Source: Alliaria petiolata
Taxonomy: Eukaryota; Streptophyta; Magnoliopsida; Brassicales; Brassicaceae
Direction of reading: 5' to 3'
DNA: 64,000 bases
Assembly (NCBI GenBank): GCA_020283515.1
Contig: JAHZTW010000001.1
Coordinates: forward strand, 444,931,192 to 444,995,191
This document shows positions 25,453-37,189 of this stretch, piece after piece. The position numbers were made by a program, and so were the translations under genes. The notes beneath the pieces were generated by a model. The model ran no database searches. It worked only from the letters and a program-made list of their open reading frames with translations, and was not told where the DNA came from. Numbering within the stretch: the stretch's first letter is position 1; every line of letters begins with the position of its first letter.

Positions 25453-25507
25453 TGGTCTAATGGTTAAAATGATTGACTTTTAATGAGAAGATTGTGGGTT
25501 CGAGTCT
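25453..25507 (+). other. tRNA-like Pol III promoter module 2 in the Helitron
   Basis: A-box-like TGGTCTAATGG (25453-25463) and B-box-like GGTTCGAGTCT (25497-25507) have the same spacing as module 1 and the same intervening sequence (TTGACTTTTAATGAGAAGATT). The surrounding sequence is AT-rich. It is not a functional tRNA gene. Confidence 0.5.
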
Positions 25508-26164
25508 TGGTGGATGCAAAACAAATTTTTAAAAATTAAATAAAATTAATTTTTAAAAATTAAATAAAAAAGGACAGGTGGCAGGCTCTTGTGTGATGAC
25601 GTGACACTCCCAGGAGAGTTCCCTTCTACTTTTATATAGTAGATTATATGGATATTTAATAATAAAAAATAACGATAAATCAAATAAAAAATGTTATAGA
25701 TTTCAATAGAAATTGAAGATAAACAAAATATTAACCAAGATTTAAAATACTTCCTTAGATTAAAAGTGTAAATACGATAATTAAATAAATTGAAAAATAT
25801 TAAAACATATAATAGTTTATTTAATTTTAATGGTTGACATGCACGCATGTGCAGGCATAACTTTTTTTATAGACATAATTAGTTGTAATATTTAAGTATT
25901 GATTAATTTTCTTATATATTATGTAAAGGTTATGTTTTTATACATATACAGTTTTAGTGTTTAACAACAATCACACAAACGTTTCATATCGTTTTGTGTC
26001 TTTTGAAACTGATTTATTTTAAAACTTTTTAATTTATTTTACCGTTTACAGTGACATATAATTGCAAATGTAAAAGTTATATTAAATAACAATTAAATTC
26101 TTTTAATAGGTCTTGAATATTATCTATACTATGCTTTGTTTTCTCCTTACACAGTATAATCATG

Positions 26165-26198
<34 letters not shown>

Positions 26199-26268
26199 TT
26201 AAGCATACATTTTTCCTTGACCTATTGCTAATTAAACCAAAATAAGTTTTATAATCTTTACTTATCTT

Positions 26269-26347
26269 AAGAGCGGGTAGATGGTTGGCTCGCACATTCG
26301 TGCATACCAACCATTCGTGCGTACCAACCACCTCACCGCTCTTAGGA
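26269..26347. repeat. ~80-bp imperfect palindrome (hairpin mini-element)
   Basis: The left arm CTTAAGAGCGGGTAGATGGT and the right arm read backwards, CCTAAGAGCGGTGAGGTGGT, are close inverted copies. The centre contains further inverted GGTTGG...CGCAC segments. The whole piece can fold into a nearly continuous hairpin. It looks like a very short foldback element, and no confident target duplication was found. Confidence 0.55.
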
Positions 26348-28153
26348 CATATAGAGATTTTAAAAAATATATAAATTGTCTAATAACTAAAATTGAAATT
26401 GGACTATAATCGAGATTAACAAAATGCATGCACAACAAGTTTGCATGCGACTTTGACTTTTGCATAATTAATATTTATATCTACTCACATATTTGTCGAA
26501 AAATCGAAGTATGGCTTTTATATGTTAAAAAAATAACAAAGTATATGTTTTGTAATATATACTTTTATAAAGTATGGTTGAATTTTAAAAAGAAATAAAT
26601 ATGTATATTTATGCATGTAAGTATGAGTTAAAAATAACTGAATTGTAATATTTAGGTGTTGGTTAGTTTTTCTGATACTTTTCGCAAACATTATGTTTCT
26701 ACATGATGCAGTTTTTAGCGTTTAAGAACAATCACGAAAACAGTTTCTACCGTTTTGTATTTAATCAAAATTTCTTATTTTCAGCGTTTTATGATATATG
26801 GTTTTAAATTAAAAGTTATATTAAATATTAACAAAAATTACAAAAATTGTTTTTTAAAATTAAAATATAATATTTGACTTTATCATGCAAATAAATATAG
26901 TACATTGGATAATCTATTAGTAATTTTCCTTTTCAATAAAAATTATAATAAAAATTTGTTATAAAATTTATGAAATCATATTTTAAAAAATTCTTCGGTA
27001 GCTCTCCGCTCGTCACTTCGTCCAATATTGAGGAATTGGTTTGATGAAGAAAATAAATTTCTTATGGTTGGCATGCACGCATGTGTTCATTATAAAATTT
27101 GAGTCGCACATGCGTTTATTATAAAAAATTTCTATTCTTAAGATTTTTAAATGACTCTGTAAAACAAAGCACGAGAGTGGGATGGAAAAACAAAGCTGTA
27201 GAGATTTATTTTTATCTTTACTTCTACTTCTTATTCATATTTGTTTTATCTTATTATAATTTATTTTTTCATCTGGTTACATTTTATTTTATTTCTGATC
27301 TCAAATTCTCGATCTACAATGAGACTGTATATGAGTATGATATAAAATTTTTATTTATTTAAAAAAGAATAAGTGATAAAAAATGGTATAGCGTATTTAC
27401 TATCCTATTGAATAATATATTATTATTTTTTATATAAAAATATAATATATATTGGTTGTAAAATTTTTGTAATCATATTTTATGCAATTCATTATGAATA
27501 TATGTAAAAACAAATTGAAATCATAGTAATTATTATTTTCTTTTAATTTAAATTTATTAATTTTAGTGTTATAATCTAGTGTATTCATGTTTTAATTTCA
27601 TAATTTATTTAATTTTAACTTAACCAATCAAAATATTTTGTTTATTTTAGTAAATTTGACATGTCACATTTACTTGTCATCATTAGAATGCACTAACTTT
27701 CATTGTGAAAGTGACAAGACAGATTTTTTAACTAATGTGCTTTCTCATTTAATAGGTAGGAGGATATTGCAAATTTAAAAAAAAATTGGGCTGGGCACAG
27801 GGCCCAGATTTTCAATGAGTCGGGTCTGTTTGTACTCATATCAAATGCAAATCGAAAAGCCTTACCTCTCGATTATGTGATTACAGAGAGATAAATCGAT
27901 GGCCGATGTCAGGTTTAGAGATTGAATCGATGGTCACCATTTGGTGCAAGATTGAATCACAGGATGAAAATCGAGTGAAAAAGAAAACATGTTGGTCACC
28001 GTTGGAAAATGACAATGTTTTAATCAAACAAGTTCGATCAATCCAAAACAATTTTTTTTAATTGATAAATTTTTGAAAATAATAATGTTATATCTTAATT
28101 TTCAAGATGAACTTTCATGCACAATATATGATTGATGTCTTTTTTAATGCTTA

Positions 28154-28386
28154 GAGCACCTATATTAGTGAGTCTCTCAACTAGAATCTCTTAGACATAT
28201 TTTATTAGTATAATTTAATTTTAATTATATATAAAGAAATTGATCTAATATTATGATGACATATGGTAGATACGTTTTAAAGATCTCTCAAATAAGAGAC
28301 GTTTCTCTATCTTTCTCTTATATTTTTTATTTTTTTATTTTTTTAATTGTTAGAGATTTAGTTTAGATAGATCGATGGAGATGCTC
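28154..28386. mobile_element. Harbinger/Tourist-like MITE with TTA target duplication
   Basis: The ends GAGCACCTATATTAG and, from the right, GAGCATCTCCATCGATC are imperfect inverted repeats. They are flanked by TTA at 28151-28153 and 28387-28389, the 3-base target of PIF/Harbinger elements. It is 233 bases long and has no coding capacity. Confidence 0.55.
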
Positions 28387-28595
28387 TTAGTATAATGAGA
28401 AGACAACAATCCACATCTTTCAAGTTAATACTTACTGGCCAATTTTTAGGACCATCTAAGCCAGGACTAATTTAACTTCTTTTTTTTTTTGTTCGAATGC
28501 TAATTTAACTATAGTAAGGAATTTAGGTATAGATAAAAATATCAAATTGAATTGGTTGAACCGAACCGAATCGAAATATAAAACTCTAAAAATAC

Positions 28596-30094
28596 AAATG
28601 ATTTGCCGGTCCGGAAGGAGGTAATGTGTCTATACATCTGTGTGGTAATGAAAAAACTACAACAACATTTTTGTTTCACTTTCTTTTCTCTTCAGGAGAC
28701 AAATGACCTACAGTTTAAAGCAAAACAAGCATTGAAACTGATGGAAAGTGGATATCGTGTCAAGGTAGTAATTTTCTTGGTGACTACAGTTTATGATTAC
28801 CGTTTTCTCATGGACTTTTGTTGGGAACTTAACATGGTTATGTGGCGCTGCTGTATAAATCAAGCCCCAAATAGCTACGCAATGCCTCCTTTTACTTGCT
28901 TGATTTGAGTTGAAAAAAGTAAAAACTCTCTGATGAACAACTTTCCATTTATCTCTCTTTTGTTCTTCTCTATTTGGTGTAACAGTGCCATGCAGTTCCT
29001 GACAAGGACAAGAAGAAGGAGCTTGAACCAGAGAAGCTGCTTGAGTTACTATCTCGCTTCACTTGCTATGTAAGTCCCCCTACTTCTCTATGTCCCATGA
29101 CTCGTTTTCTGTCTTTGTTTTGTTTAAAATCCTCGGCTTCATACAGATCGAAGATGCACTCGTGGAGTTCGGGCCAGAAGCGGATAGAGGCAACACCGTT
29201 GTGGTAGTTAGACACGCCAAGTTCGGCCCGCCAAAGAAAGGAAAGACGATAAAACTGAAGGAGATGAACTTAAAAACCTCAGCCCGAATAAAAGACGAGT
29301 CACCAGAGCCTGACATCTCGGAAGCAGGAGGGTCTATTGTTGATGATCAGGGAGATATAGAGACGCTAGAACCTGAGCACGGTGCTAAGCAGGCCCAACC
29401 GATTCAAGTCCAGAACAACAGGTATGCGAAAAAAGAACCGAGCAGTGACTTCTTGGGTGGAAGAGATGCAAACCGGTTTGATCCTCAATCTCCAAACCAG
29501 CCTATAAACCCACAACATCCTCGGTTCCCAAGCCAACTTCCAAACCAACAACCCAACGGGCGGTTCGATCCTCAGTCTCCAAACCAGCCTCCAAGTGAAC
29601 CAAGGCCTAGGTTCTCGAACCAACAACCTACTGGACGGTTTGATCCTCGGCTCCCAAACCAACAACCTACAGGGCGGTTTGATCCGCAGTCTCCAAACCA
29701 GCCTCCAAAACAACAACCTAATGGGCGGTTTGATCCTCGGTTCCCAAACCAACAACCTATTGGGCGGTTTGATCCTCGGTTCTCAAATCAACAACCTGGT
29801 TTGGTGGTTTGATCCTCAGTCACCAAACCAGCCTCCAAGTCCACCAAGGCCTAGGTTCCCAGACCAAGCTCCAAATCAGCAACCCTTTGGGCCATATCCA
29901 AACCCCCACCTAGACCGGCAAGTCCTCCACCTCGATTCGAAAACCAAGCTCCAAACCAACAACCTACCGGTCGGTTTGAACATCCGCCGCCGAACCCACC
30001 CCGAGCTCCACGTCCACAAACCCGGTTGCCAAACGAAACTCCAAATCAACAACCTTCAAGTTATGGGATTTTCAGTACTCCAAAAACGAAGTAG
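28596..30094 (+). pseudogene. 5'-truncated copy of a mitochondrial-type translation initiation factor IF3
   Basis: IF3 binds the small ribosomal subunit and polices start-site selection. Only the 3' part is here: a probable exon remnant ending DLPVRKE (about 28600-28620), then 28696-28764 (ETNDLQFKAKQALKLMESGY), 28986-29069 (VPDKDKKKELEPEKLLELLS) and a last exon from 29147 (IEDALVEFGPEADRGNTVVV). The last exon leads into a Pro/Gln-rich tail with many repeats of the type NQQPNGRFDPQSPNQPP. The organellar targeting peptide, N-terminal domain and start codon are absent. The tail is broken by an extra base near 29795-29800, giving a TGA at 29810, and by a compensating one-base loss near 29900. 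The original frame then returns and ends YGIFSTPKTK at 30094. Introns are retained, so it arose by DNA-level copying, not retroposition. It resembles Arabidopsis AT1G34360 (from memory). Confidence 0.75.
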
Positions 30095-30933
30095 ACACAA
30101 TCGATTTAAAGAAAACCATTAGACTTACAATTTTTGTGATGCTTTTCCTTTGGGCTCATTATTTTATATATAAACTAATAGTCCAATGCATACACTTTGT
30201 AACACTCAATTCAATTGTATTTGGTCACCATATTCAATAAAATCTATGAACGAGAAGATTAGAAACAGTTTGATTCTAAATTTTGTTTAATTTAATTTAA
30301 ACTTACAGAATAAAAAATGTAGGAAAAATTGAGAAAATAGTCAAAATGGTTAAAAAAAATAATAATAAAGAAAGAAAATAAAATAAAAGTTGTCAAAAAA
30401 AGAAAAAATGGATTGGGCCTAAGAGAGGGTTTTAGGCTGAATCTGGCGAGTTAGCGACCACCTCACAAGCTTCGTCTTTAGAGCCATTCTTCTCTTTGCC
30501 CTAGATTGCGAGCGAGCGGGAGATTCCAGATTGAGAGCAGCTTCGAGTTTCTCTCAGTTCGTCGTTTTCTCTTGATTCTTCGAATTTTTTGTTACCAGAG
30601 AGGTAAGCAGCACCGAGATACTTGAATTCGTTTTCAATTTCAATATGGAAATCGTCGTAAGCTGATTTTTTCCTGTTCGTAGCAGTATCGATATGAATTT
30701 GGTTTCAAGGAGAAGCCTAGTTAGTAGATATGGATCTGTTTCCGAGTAATTAGGGTTTGGAATCGATTTAGACACTCGCCGTATGAGTAGATTTCTCCGT
30801 GAGGAGTGATGTTGAAGTTGTGCTTGTTTCTTATGCTAATTTCACTTTTTGATTACGTTTTGTAGATTCTAAGCATTGAGACAGAGTGATCTGGTATTGA
30901 AGTTATTTGACTAGGATATCTCCCGCCCCTAGT
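30095..30933 (+). other. Intergenic DNA and 5' leader of the CC1-like gene, with leader intron
   Basis: 30095-30420 is AT-rich with no gene. The leader exon ends at 30602 before a GTAAGC donor. A 263-base intron runs to TTTTGTAG (30865). The second leader segment (30866-30933) precedes the ATG at 30934. A leader intron is common in plant splicing-factor genes, where it often supports expression. Confidence 0.65.
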
Positions 30934-33900
30934 ATGGACTTTGATGAGTATGAGTACCTAGAGAAGACAGTTGAAAATCCCCACCTGGAGAACGAAGTTG
31001 GTAATGGTGGTGATGAGAAAGCCAAATCTGAAGTGAAAGAGCGGAGTAGAAGCTCGAGGCATAGAAGTGATGAGAAGAGGGACGAAGACGAGGATGGTCG
31101 TCGATCTAAGCGGTCAAGGTCGCACCACCGCTCACGGTCTAGAGACAGAGAGAGGGATAGGCATAGAAGTAGCCGGGAGCACAGAGACAAGGAGAGAGGA
31201 GATAGAGATCGCGAGAAGGATAGAGATAAAGAAGAAAGAAATGGGAAAGATAGAGAGAAGGACAAGGAAAAGGAAAAGGATCGAGACAGTAAAGGGCGTG
31301 ACCATGAAAAAGATAGGGAGAGAGACCGGTCACGGCGAAGCAGAAGTCGATCAGAGAGACATAGGAGTCAGGAAAGAGAAAAGAGCCAGGAAATAGAAAC
31401 TAAGGAAAGAGACACCAAGGACCGCGATAGAGATCGCAGGTGCTCCTTCTCTTTTTCTTCTTACTACTTTGTTGTCATAAACGCTTACTGCATTCAATCA
31501 ATACACCTATTTGTCATACATTGGGTCATTCTTACTGGGGTTGAAGGGACTCACACTTTAAGAAGTGATTCTTGAAATTTAAGTAGAGTGTTTAATAACT
31601 GCCTTGCCGCTCTATCTATTTCAAGACAAGTTCGTCATGGTAGGTTTAGAATATTATTGGTGATGTTGTGACTGAAATTGAGGATGCGGGCTCCCAGTCC
31701 TTCCTGTTTTCATGAATTGACAACTAAATTTGGAAATCTCTTATGCTTTTTGGGTTATGGTACAATAGCTTTGATGAAAGCTGTAAGTTTTAACAGGTTC
31801 ATAATGCTATTAGGTCCATTGGTATTGCGTTCTGTACAACTTGATGGGGCTCGTTCCGTTTAAGATTATCATTGTAATAGAAGGTAAAAAGTTTTTGGTT
31901 AGACTTCAGGTTGGTCCCGTGCTAAATTTAAAATGAAAGATGTTCTGAGTTTAAATTTATGTTATTGTTCATCATTTGTTGACTTCGCATAGTTCCCTGC
32001 AGGGCCATCTCGTGCTTCACGTGTGTACGCCTATCGGAGAAAAGTTTAAGTTTATCTGTTTTGAATTGTCCTAATATTAAAATATTGCTTCATACCAGAA
32101 GATGCCTTCTGATATGTTGTCTCTGGCATATTCTAAAGATGTTGCGACATCTTGGAATATATGGTTAACGTATTTAGTATCAAATTTAACAAGCTCACGT
32201 GTTTGTTATTATGCAGACGCCATAAAGACAAAAAAGAGGATAAGGTAGAGCCTGAGGCTGATCCTGAAAGAGACCAGAGAACAGTTTTTGCCTATCAGGT
32301 ATTCCTTTTGTGATAGCTATGGTCCCTTTGGAACATTTTAACTTGATCAATAATTGATGGTTTGTGGATATCTGTACAACAGATTGCTTTGAGGGCAACT
32401 GAAAGGGATGTGTACGAGTTCTTCTCCAAAGCTGGAAAGGTTTGTCCTCTCCTCTTCTGGTTTCATGTCGCCATCTAAATGTTGTTCTGGCTGGTTCAGT
32501 TAATTTTATTTAACACATTGCCTTGTAATACGGTTTTAGGTTCGAGATGTGCGGATAATTATGGATCGAATTTCCAGGCGCTCGAGAGGAATCGGGTGAG
32601 TTTAAAACAATTTGATTCTTTGAGACTTTTGTGACGAAAACAAGTTTCTGTTCATCTTAAAGGTTCCTTAATTATTGGTATACTGATAAGCTTCTAGTAG
32701 CTTCTGGGCACGTAAAAAGTGCAATTGTCATGATGTATCTTGTTTTAGTACTGTTTGCTAGTTTCTAAGTTGGTCCTGCTTGCAGGTATGTGGAGTTTTA
32801 TGATACAATGTCAGTCCCTATGGCTATTGCTCTATCTGGACAGCCTCTTCTTGGTCAGCCTGTTATGGTAAAACCATCTGAAGCTGAGAAGAATCTTGTT
32901 CAGTCAACGACTGCTGCTGCTGGAGCAGGAGGAAATCTGGGCCCCTATTCTGGGGGAGCTAGACGTCTTTATGTTGGTAACCTGCACGTCAACATGTCAG
33001 AAGATGATCTGCGAAAGGTAAAATATTTTATTTTTCTGAGCAGTTAGTGTGACCTGTAACACACCATTTTTAATTGTTTATCGAAATTAAGTATGGAACT
33101 GCTCTTATGTTAAACATGGTTACATAAATGAAAGTATGATATGAATACATTTTCAGAGTACTATAAGGACAGAGATATTTCTCTATTGTACAAACTGCAG
33201 GCCTTTTGAGCTAACGTGATTTTTGTAGTTGCTTCATCTTCTGATCTTAAAATTCGTGTTCATGTGACATAAAATTACTTTTCTTTTTGCATTCCTAGGT
33301 TTTTGAACCATTTGGGAGTGTTGAGCTGGTGCAAGTACCTCGTGATGAAACTGGCCACTGCAAAGGATTTGGTTTTGTTCAGGTAGGTTGAGTCAGTGTT
33401 AGTCTTGACTTCTTGCTGATGTGCTTTTGTGATTAAAAGAAATCTCATCTTTCATTAAACCTTACAGTTTGCTCGCCTGGAGGATGCTAGGAATGCACTG
33501 AATCTGAATGGGCAGTTGGAGATTGCAGGTCGTGCAATCAAGGTATTGGTTGAACTTATTTTGAAATTTTCTTCTTATTTCAATCCGGAAGGCCGTAGAG
33601 AGCTCTGGTTGTGTTAAGAATTTTCTAGACTCTAAGAAACAACGATCCTTTATTTGCGGTGAGATTATGATATAACTACCAAACAGTCATTCATGTTCTC
33701 CCTGCTTAGTGATGTCACATATATATGTCTACTTAGGAAAATGAGCCATGGCACCTGCATGTGGATTTTTTTGGCGGATGTTTAGTGCAGTCAAACCATC
33801 TTGAGTCCGTCTCAAAGGCTTCTGAACATGCGTGTTATACCACATATTATGTCTATTGATGATGTAGTTTTGCTTTTTAATAGGTGTCAGCTGTAACAGA

Positions 33901-35170
33901 TCAACCTGAAGTCCCAGAAGCGGGACAAATGCAAAACACCGGTGATCTGGATGATGATGATGGAGCGGGCATGGTAAGCAGTTTTCTTAATCTTGTTAGC
34001 CTAGCCTCCAAAAGAGGACATATCTCATCGATCTATAGGGAGAACTCAAGTAATCTGTCTCATATAATAAATATAGACACTGCATCACGTAGGATTTGGT
34101 GTAGATAAATATGAACATAGTTTTAATCAACTTAATAAAAGGGTGTTAACTGTTAATAGACAAATTATGGTTTTCTATAACATTAGCGCTACTATGTGTA
34201 AGATCCATGGTGGAGTAGAGGAAAATGGAGTTACCTCTCGAGCATTCTTGGTAAACGTATTCTTTCTTGTAGCCTAACCTGGTTGCTTATACTGCAGGCT
34301 CTGAATGCACACTCGCGGGCACTTCTCATGCAGAAGCTCGATCGCAGTGGAACAGCATCAAGGTTTCCCTGTCTCCTGTCACTTATTTCGGTTTGCATAG
34401 TTTGCTTTATTCATTTCCATTCCACTAAAAACTCCAACCTTTCTCTGCAGCACTGGCTTTACTGCAGCAGGGTCTATTCACGGTGCAGCCTCGTCGACAA
34501 TCTCTCCATTGGTGGCTCCTCTTGTACAAGGAGGTTTTCCTGCTGTTGCTGGACTCGCAGGGGCCGGCATCCTTCCCGGTGTAAATATTCCAGCAGCGCT
34601 TGACCCTGTTGGTGTACCCAGTGAATGTCTACTGCTTAAAAACATGTTTGATCCATCCACAGAGGTTGGTGAATGGTGATAATATGCTAAACATTTTCTT
34701 GTGTCTTAACAGTTTGTACGTACCTCGTGCTGATTATTCTTCATACGTATGTATCTGTTTCGCAGACTGAACCTGATTTTGACATGGACATCAAAGAAGA
34801 TGTTCAAGAAGAATGCTCCAAATTCGGGAAACTGAATCATATCTTTGTTGACAAGTGAGTGAGAGACCTTAAGGATCTTGTAATCGAAAAGTGTAGACTG
34901 ATATCTGACATTGATTATATGTTGATAAAAACAGGAACAGCGTTGGTTTTGTCTACTTGCGATTTGAAAATGCGCAAGCAGCCATGGGAGCGCAACGTGC
35001 TCTCCATGGAAGATGGTTTGCCGGAAAGATGATTACAGCGACTTACATGGTAACATGACTCGTCTCATTTTCGAACTGTTTGATTTCATTCTTTACTAAC
35101 GAATCTTCTTCCTCCTTTGTTTTCGCAGACCACAGAGACTTACGAGGCCAAGTTCCCCGACAGTAAGTAG
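30934..35170 (+). CDS. CC1/RBM39-like splicing factor (AT2G16940 type)
   Basis: Nuclear SR-related protein that links U2AF-type splice-site recognition to the spliceosome. Thirteen coding exons: 30934-31439, 32217-32298, 32383-32439, 32540-32595, 32786-33017, 33299-33382, 33468-33542, 33884-33973, 34298-34362, 34451-34664, 34766-34854, 34935-35049 and 35129-35170. They join in phase to 568 residues. The start is MDFDEYEYLEKTVE; an upstream TTG is ignored. Residues about 30-185 are an Arg/Ser/Asp/Glu/Lys-rich RS-like region. RRM1 runs from about 190 (RTVFAYQIALRATERDVYEF) to 270. RRM2 starts near 293 (RRLYVGNLHVNMSEDDLRK). The last 95 residues form a UHM-type RRM (LLLKNMFDP...VGFVYLRFENAQAA) with the diagnostic GRWFAGK loop. 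The Arabidopsis protein is of similar length. No defects seen. Confidence 0.95.
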
Positions 35171-36500
35171 AAGCTTCCGGAGTGATTAGGTTTGTTTCTG
35201 GAGCTGGAAGCAGTTTTTTTTTTTTTTTTTTGAAAATGAAATTTGCGATGGTGAAGATGAAATTTGCGATGGTGAAAGTTTGGTATAAGGTTATTATGAC
35301 AAATCGAATGTTTTGACGAATGTCGTTCGTCAAATTTACTCGCTTGTATTTTGAAGTCTGAGGATATTATGTGTGCTCTTCGTCTTTATGCTCAATTCAG
35401 AATTTGTGTCATGCCAATATTTTAGATTTCATAAGAATGTTTTGACTTTCCTTTTAGGGCTCGAAACCAAAAGAAAGTTGACTATTTTTGTTTCTTTTAT
35501 CATTTCGTTGTGGAACCGGTCTATTATTCAGCTGTTTTAATTATTTATACCTGAACACAGTATTTTTAACAACTATTATTTGTTGTTTACCTGGTCCATA
35601 ATCACCATTCAAGTTGTAAAATGTGTTTTGTAATTTCGCACATACCGTTAATTTAAAGTTTCTAAAAAATATCTCCAAACCAAGTGCCCAATACGTAGTT
35701 TTTTTTTTTTTTGATTGTCTCGTATATAAGCTGGTTAGTTTAGAGTTAGGTGGGTTATTGGTATAAGGATTTTGAAGGATTGTTAGAATTTTCAAAATTA
35801 TTGTTATTGGATAATTGATTCTAATATTGTTACTAAAATCCATTGTTATTGGTGTGATGATTTTTAAATTTTATTCCAAATCTATCGTTATTCAAAAAGT
35901 TTTGTTTTTAATGATTCTATCATTCTGTCAGTAGATTGTTAACAATTTAATTAACAAAACAAAACTTTCAAAATATTTTGGATATCCATGAGATTTTTAA
36001 AGTCATTACACTAATGTATTTTAAAAGATTTTATGAATATACAAAACTCTCTACAAATCTAACAAAACTCTTTACAAATTTAACAAATCTCTAAACTTTT
36101 GAAATCCACAAACTCTTTATAAATCCAGCTCCCACTGACCCCTAAAATCCGTTATAAATTTTTGGTTTATAATTATGTTATCTAAACTGTAAAACCTAAT
36201 TTAATATGGTTTAGTTTGGTACAGTTTTGGTATGATTCGGATAGTTTTAATAAAAAAATTTCAAAAGAAATATAGGTTTTAGATTGATTATATCGGTCCG
36301 GGTGGGTACACAATTCGAATTTGATTTTTCGGATAATATATGGTTCAATTTTCGGATTGATTATGTCGTCGGTTTGGTTTGGATCGGACCGAATCAGGCG
36401 ACTTGGTAAGCAGATCCAACGGCTGAGATTGAATACATTGGATCATCGGTAGTGCTGGTGGAATGTCACGAAAAAAAAAAAAAAAATACAATTAGACATG
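35171..36500. other. Intergenic; possible MITE; no L27 gene seen
   Basis: The CC1-like 3' UTR occupies the first few hundred bases. About 35749-36142 has ends GGTGGGTTATTGGTATAAGG and, inward from the right, GGGGTCAGTGGGAGCTGG, an imperfect inverted repeat suggesting a small DNA transposon. Target duplication is unclear. The rest up to the UBC23 leader is AT-rich. No coding sequence is seen here. Confidence 0.4.
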
Positions 36501-37189
36501 AAGATATATAATAACGAATATACCCTTGACGCCGCTGAGGGACAGAATCCCAGCTCCTCCCTTTGCCTTCTTCAATCTTTCTTCTCCTCTATTTCTTTCT
36601 CCTTTCGCTTAACAAATTCTTCTTATGTTCTTTCGTTTTCCCTTTCACAAGAAAAAAAATTAAAAATTGTTGCATATACGATCAAACGAAAATCGATTTG
36701 AAAATCTTCTTCTTTGATTCCTTCCGATCACTTCCAGAAGATTCCAACCGGTACTTGCTTTTTATTGATTCGTCGATAAACGATATGTTGGTTTCTGTTT
36801 GAATCTGTTAATTTTTTTCATCAGCAAGCTCAATGTGATTATTTTCTGGGAAATCGAGATTGTTGTTTTTCTCTTTTCATGTTTGTTTGCTTGTGATGAT
36901 ATTAGGTTCCGTTTATTTACTGGGTTTGAGGTAGATATGTAGTTTCATGGCTTGCGAATCATCGGAATATCTATGGCTGTTGAGATTCTTTTTTCTGTGT
37001 AAAGCTTGAATCAATTCGGAAGCTAATCATTTTGTTTTCGTTTTGACTTTTTATCTCAATTTTTTTTTTTTTTGCCAGTAATATGGATTGTTGCATCATA
37101 TACTATTATAGTTTCGATCATACTTCAGTACAAGTTTTGTGAGGATTTTATTGAAGACTCATCATCATAAAATTTGCTTGGCTTTTTAG
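36501..37189 (+). promoter_or_regulatory. UBC23: UBC23 5' leader with intron
   Basis: A CT-rich leader exon ends at 36750 (CCAACCG|GTACTT). A 439-base intron ends with TTTTTAG at 37189, placing the acceptor immediately before the ATG at 37190. The whole open reading frame therefore starts in the second exon. Confidence 0.6.

Larger units (their letters stand above)
22760..25643 (-). mobile_element. Helitron-like element (non-autonomous), minus strand
   Basis: On the minus strand the 5' end reads TCTACTATATAAAAGTAG, directly after an A. The 3' end is a GC hairpin (CCGCGCATCGCGCGG, at 22772-22786) followed by CTAG and a T. This is the A/T-flanked, CTRR-ended architecture of Helitrons, with no target duplication. 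No Rep/helicase frame is present. The interior is AT-rich and contains two tRNA-like modules (24493-24547, 25453-25507). At 23972 there is a second, plus-strand Helitron-type 5' terminus (TCTTTTTATCATATATAG, then TTGGATGCG...GATCGCGACACGTGG) resembling the end of the element at 62295-63896. The block may therefore be nested or composite. Confidence 0.65.
25644..28590. other. AT-rich intergenic DNA with small inverted-repeat elements
   Basis: No gene is seen. It contains a TA microsatellite at about 26169-26196, a compact hairpin element at 26269-26347 and a TTA-flanked MITE at 28154-28386. The remainder is AT-rich with no recognisable structure. Confidence 0.5.

Noticed and set aside
29366..29755. 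Minus-strand ORF opposite the IF3-like tail
   Set aside because: Mirror of the repetitive NQQP-GRFDP coding sequence; no independent support.
30907..30933. Upstream in-frame TTG start for the CC1-like protein
   Set aside because: A non-ATG start is unnecessary; the ATG at 30934 begins the conserved MDFDEYEYLEKT.
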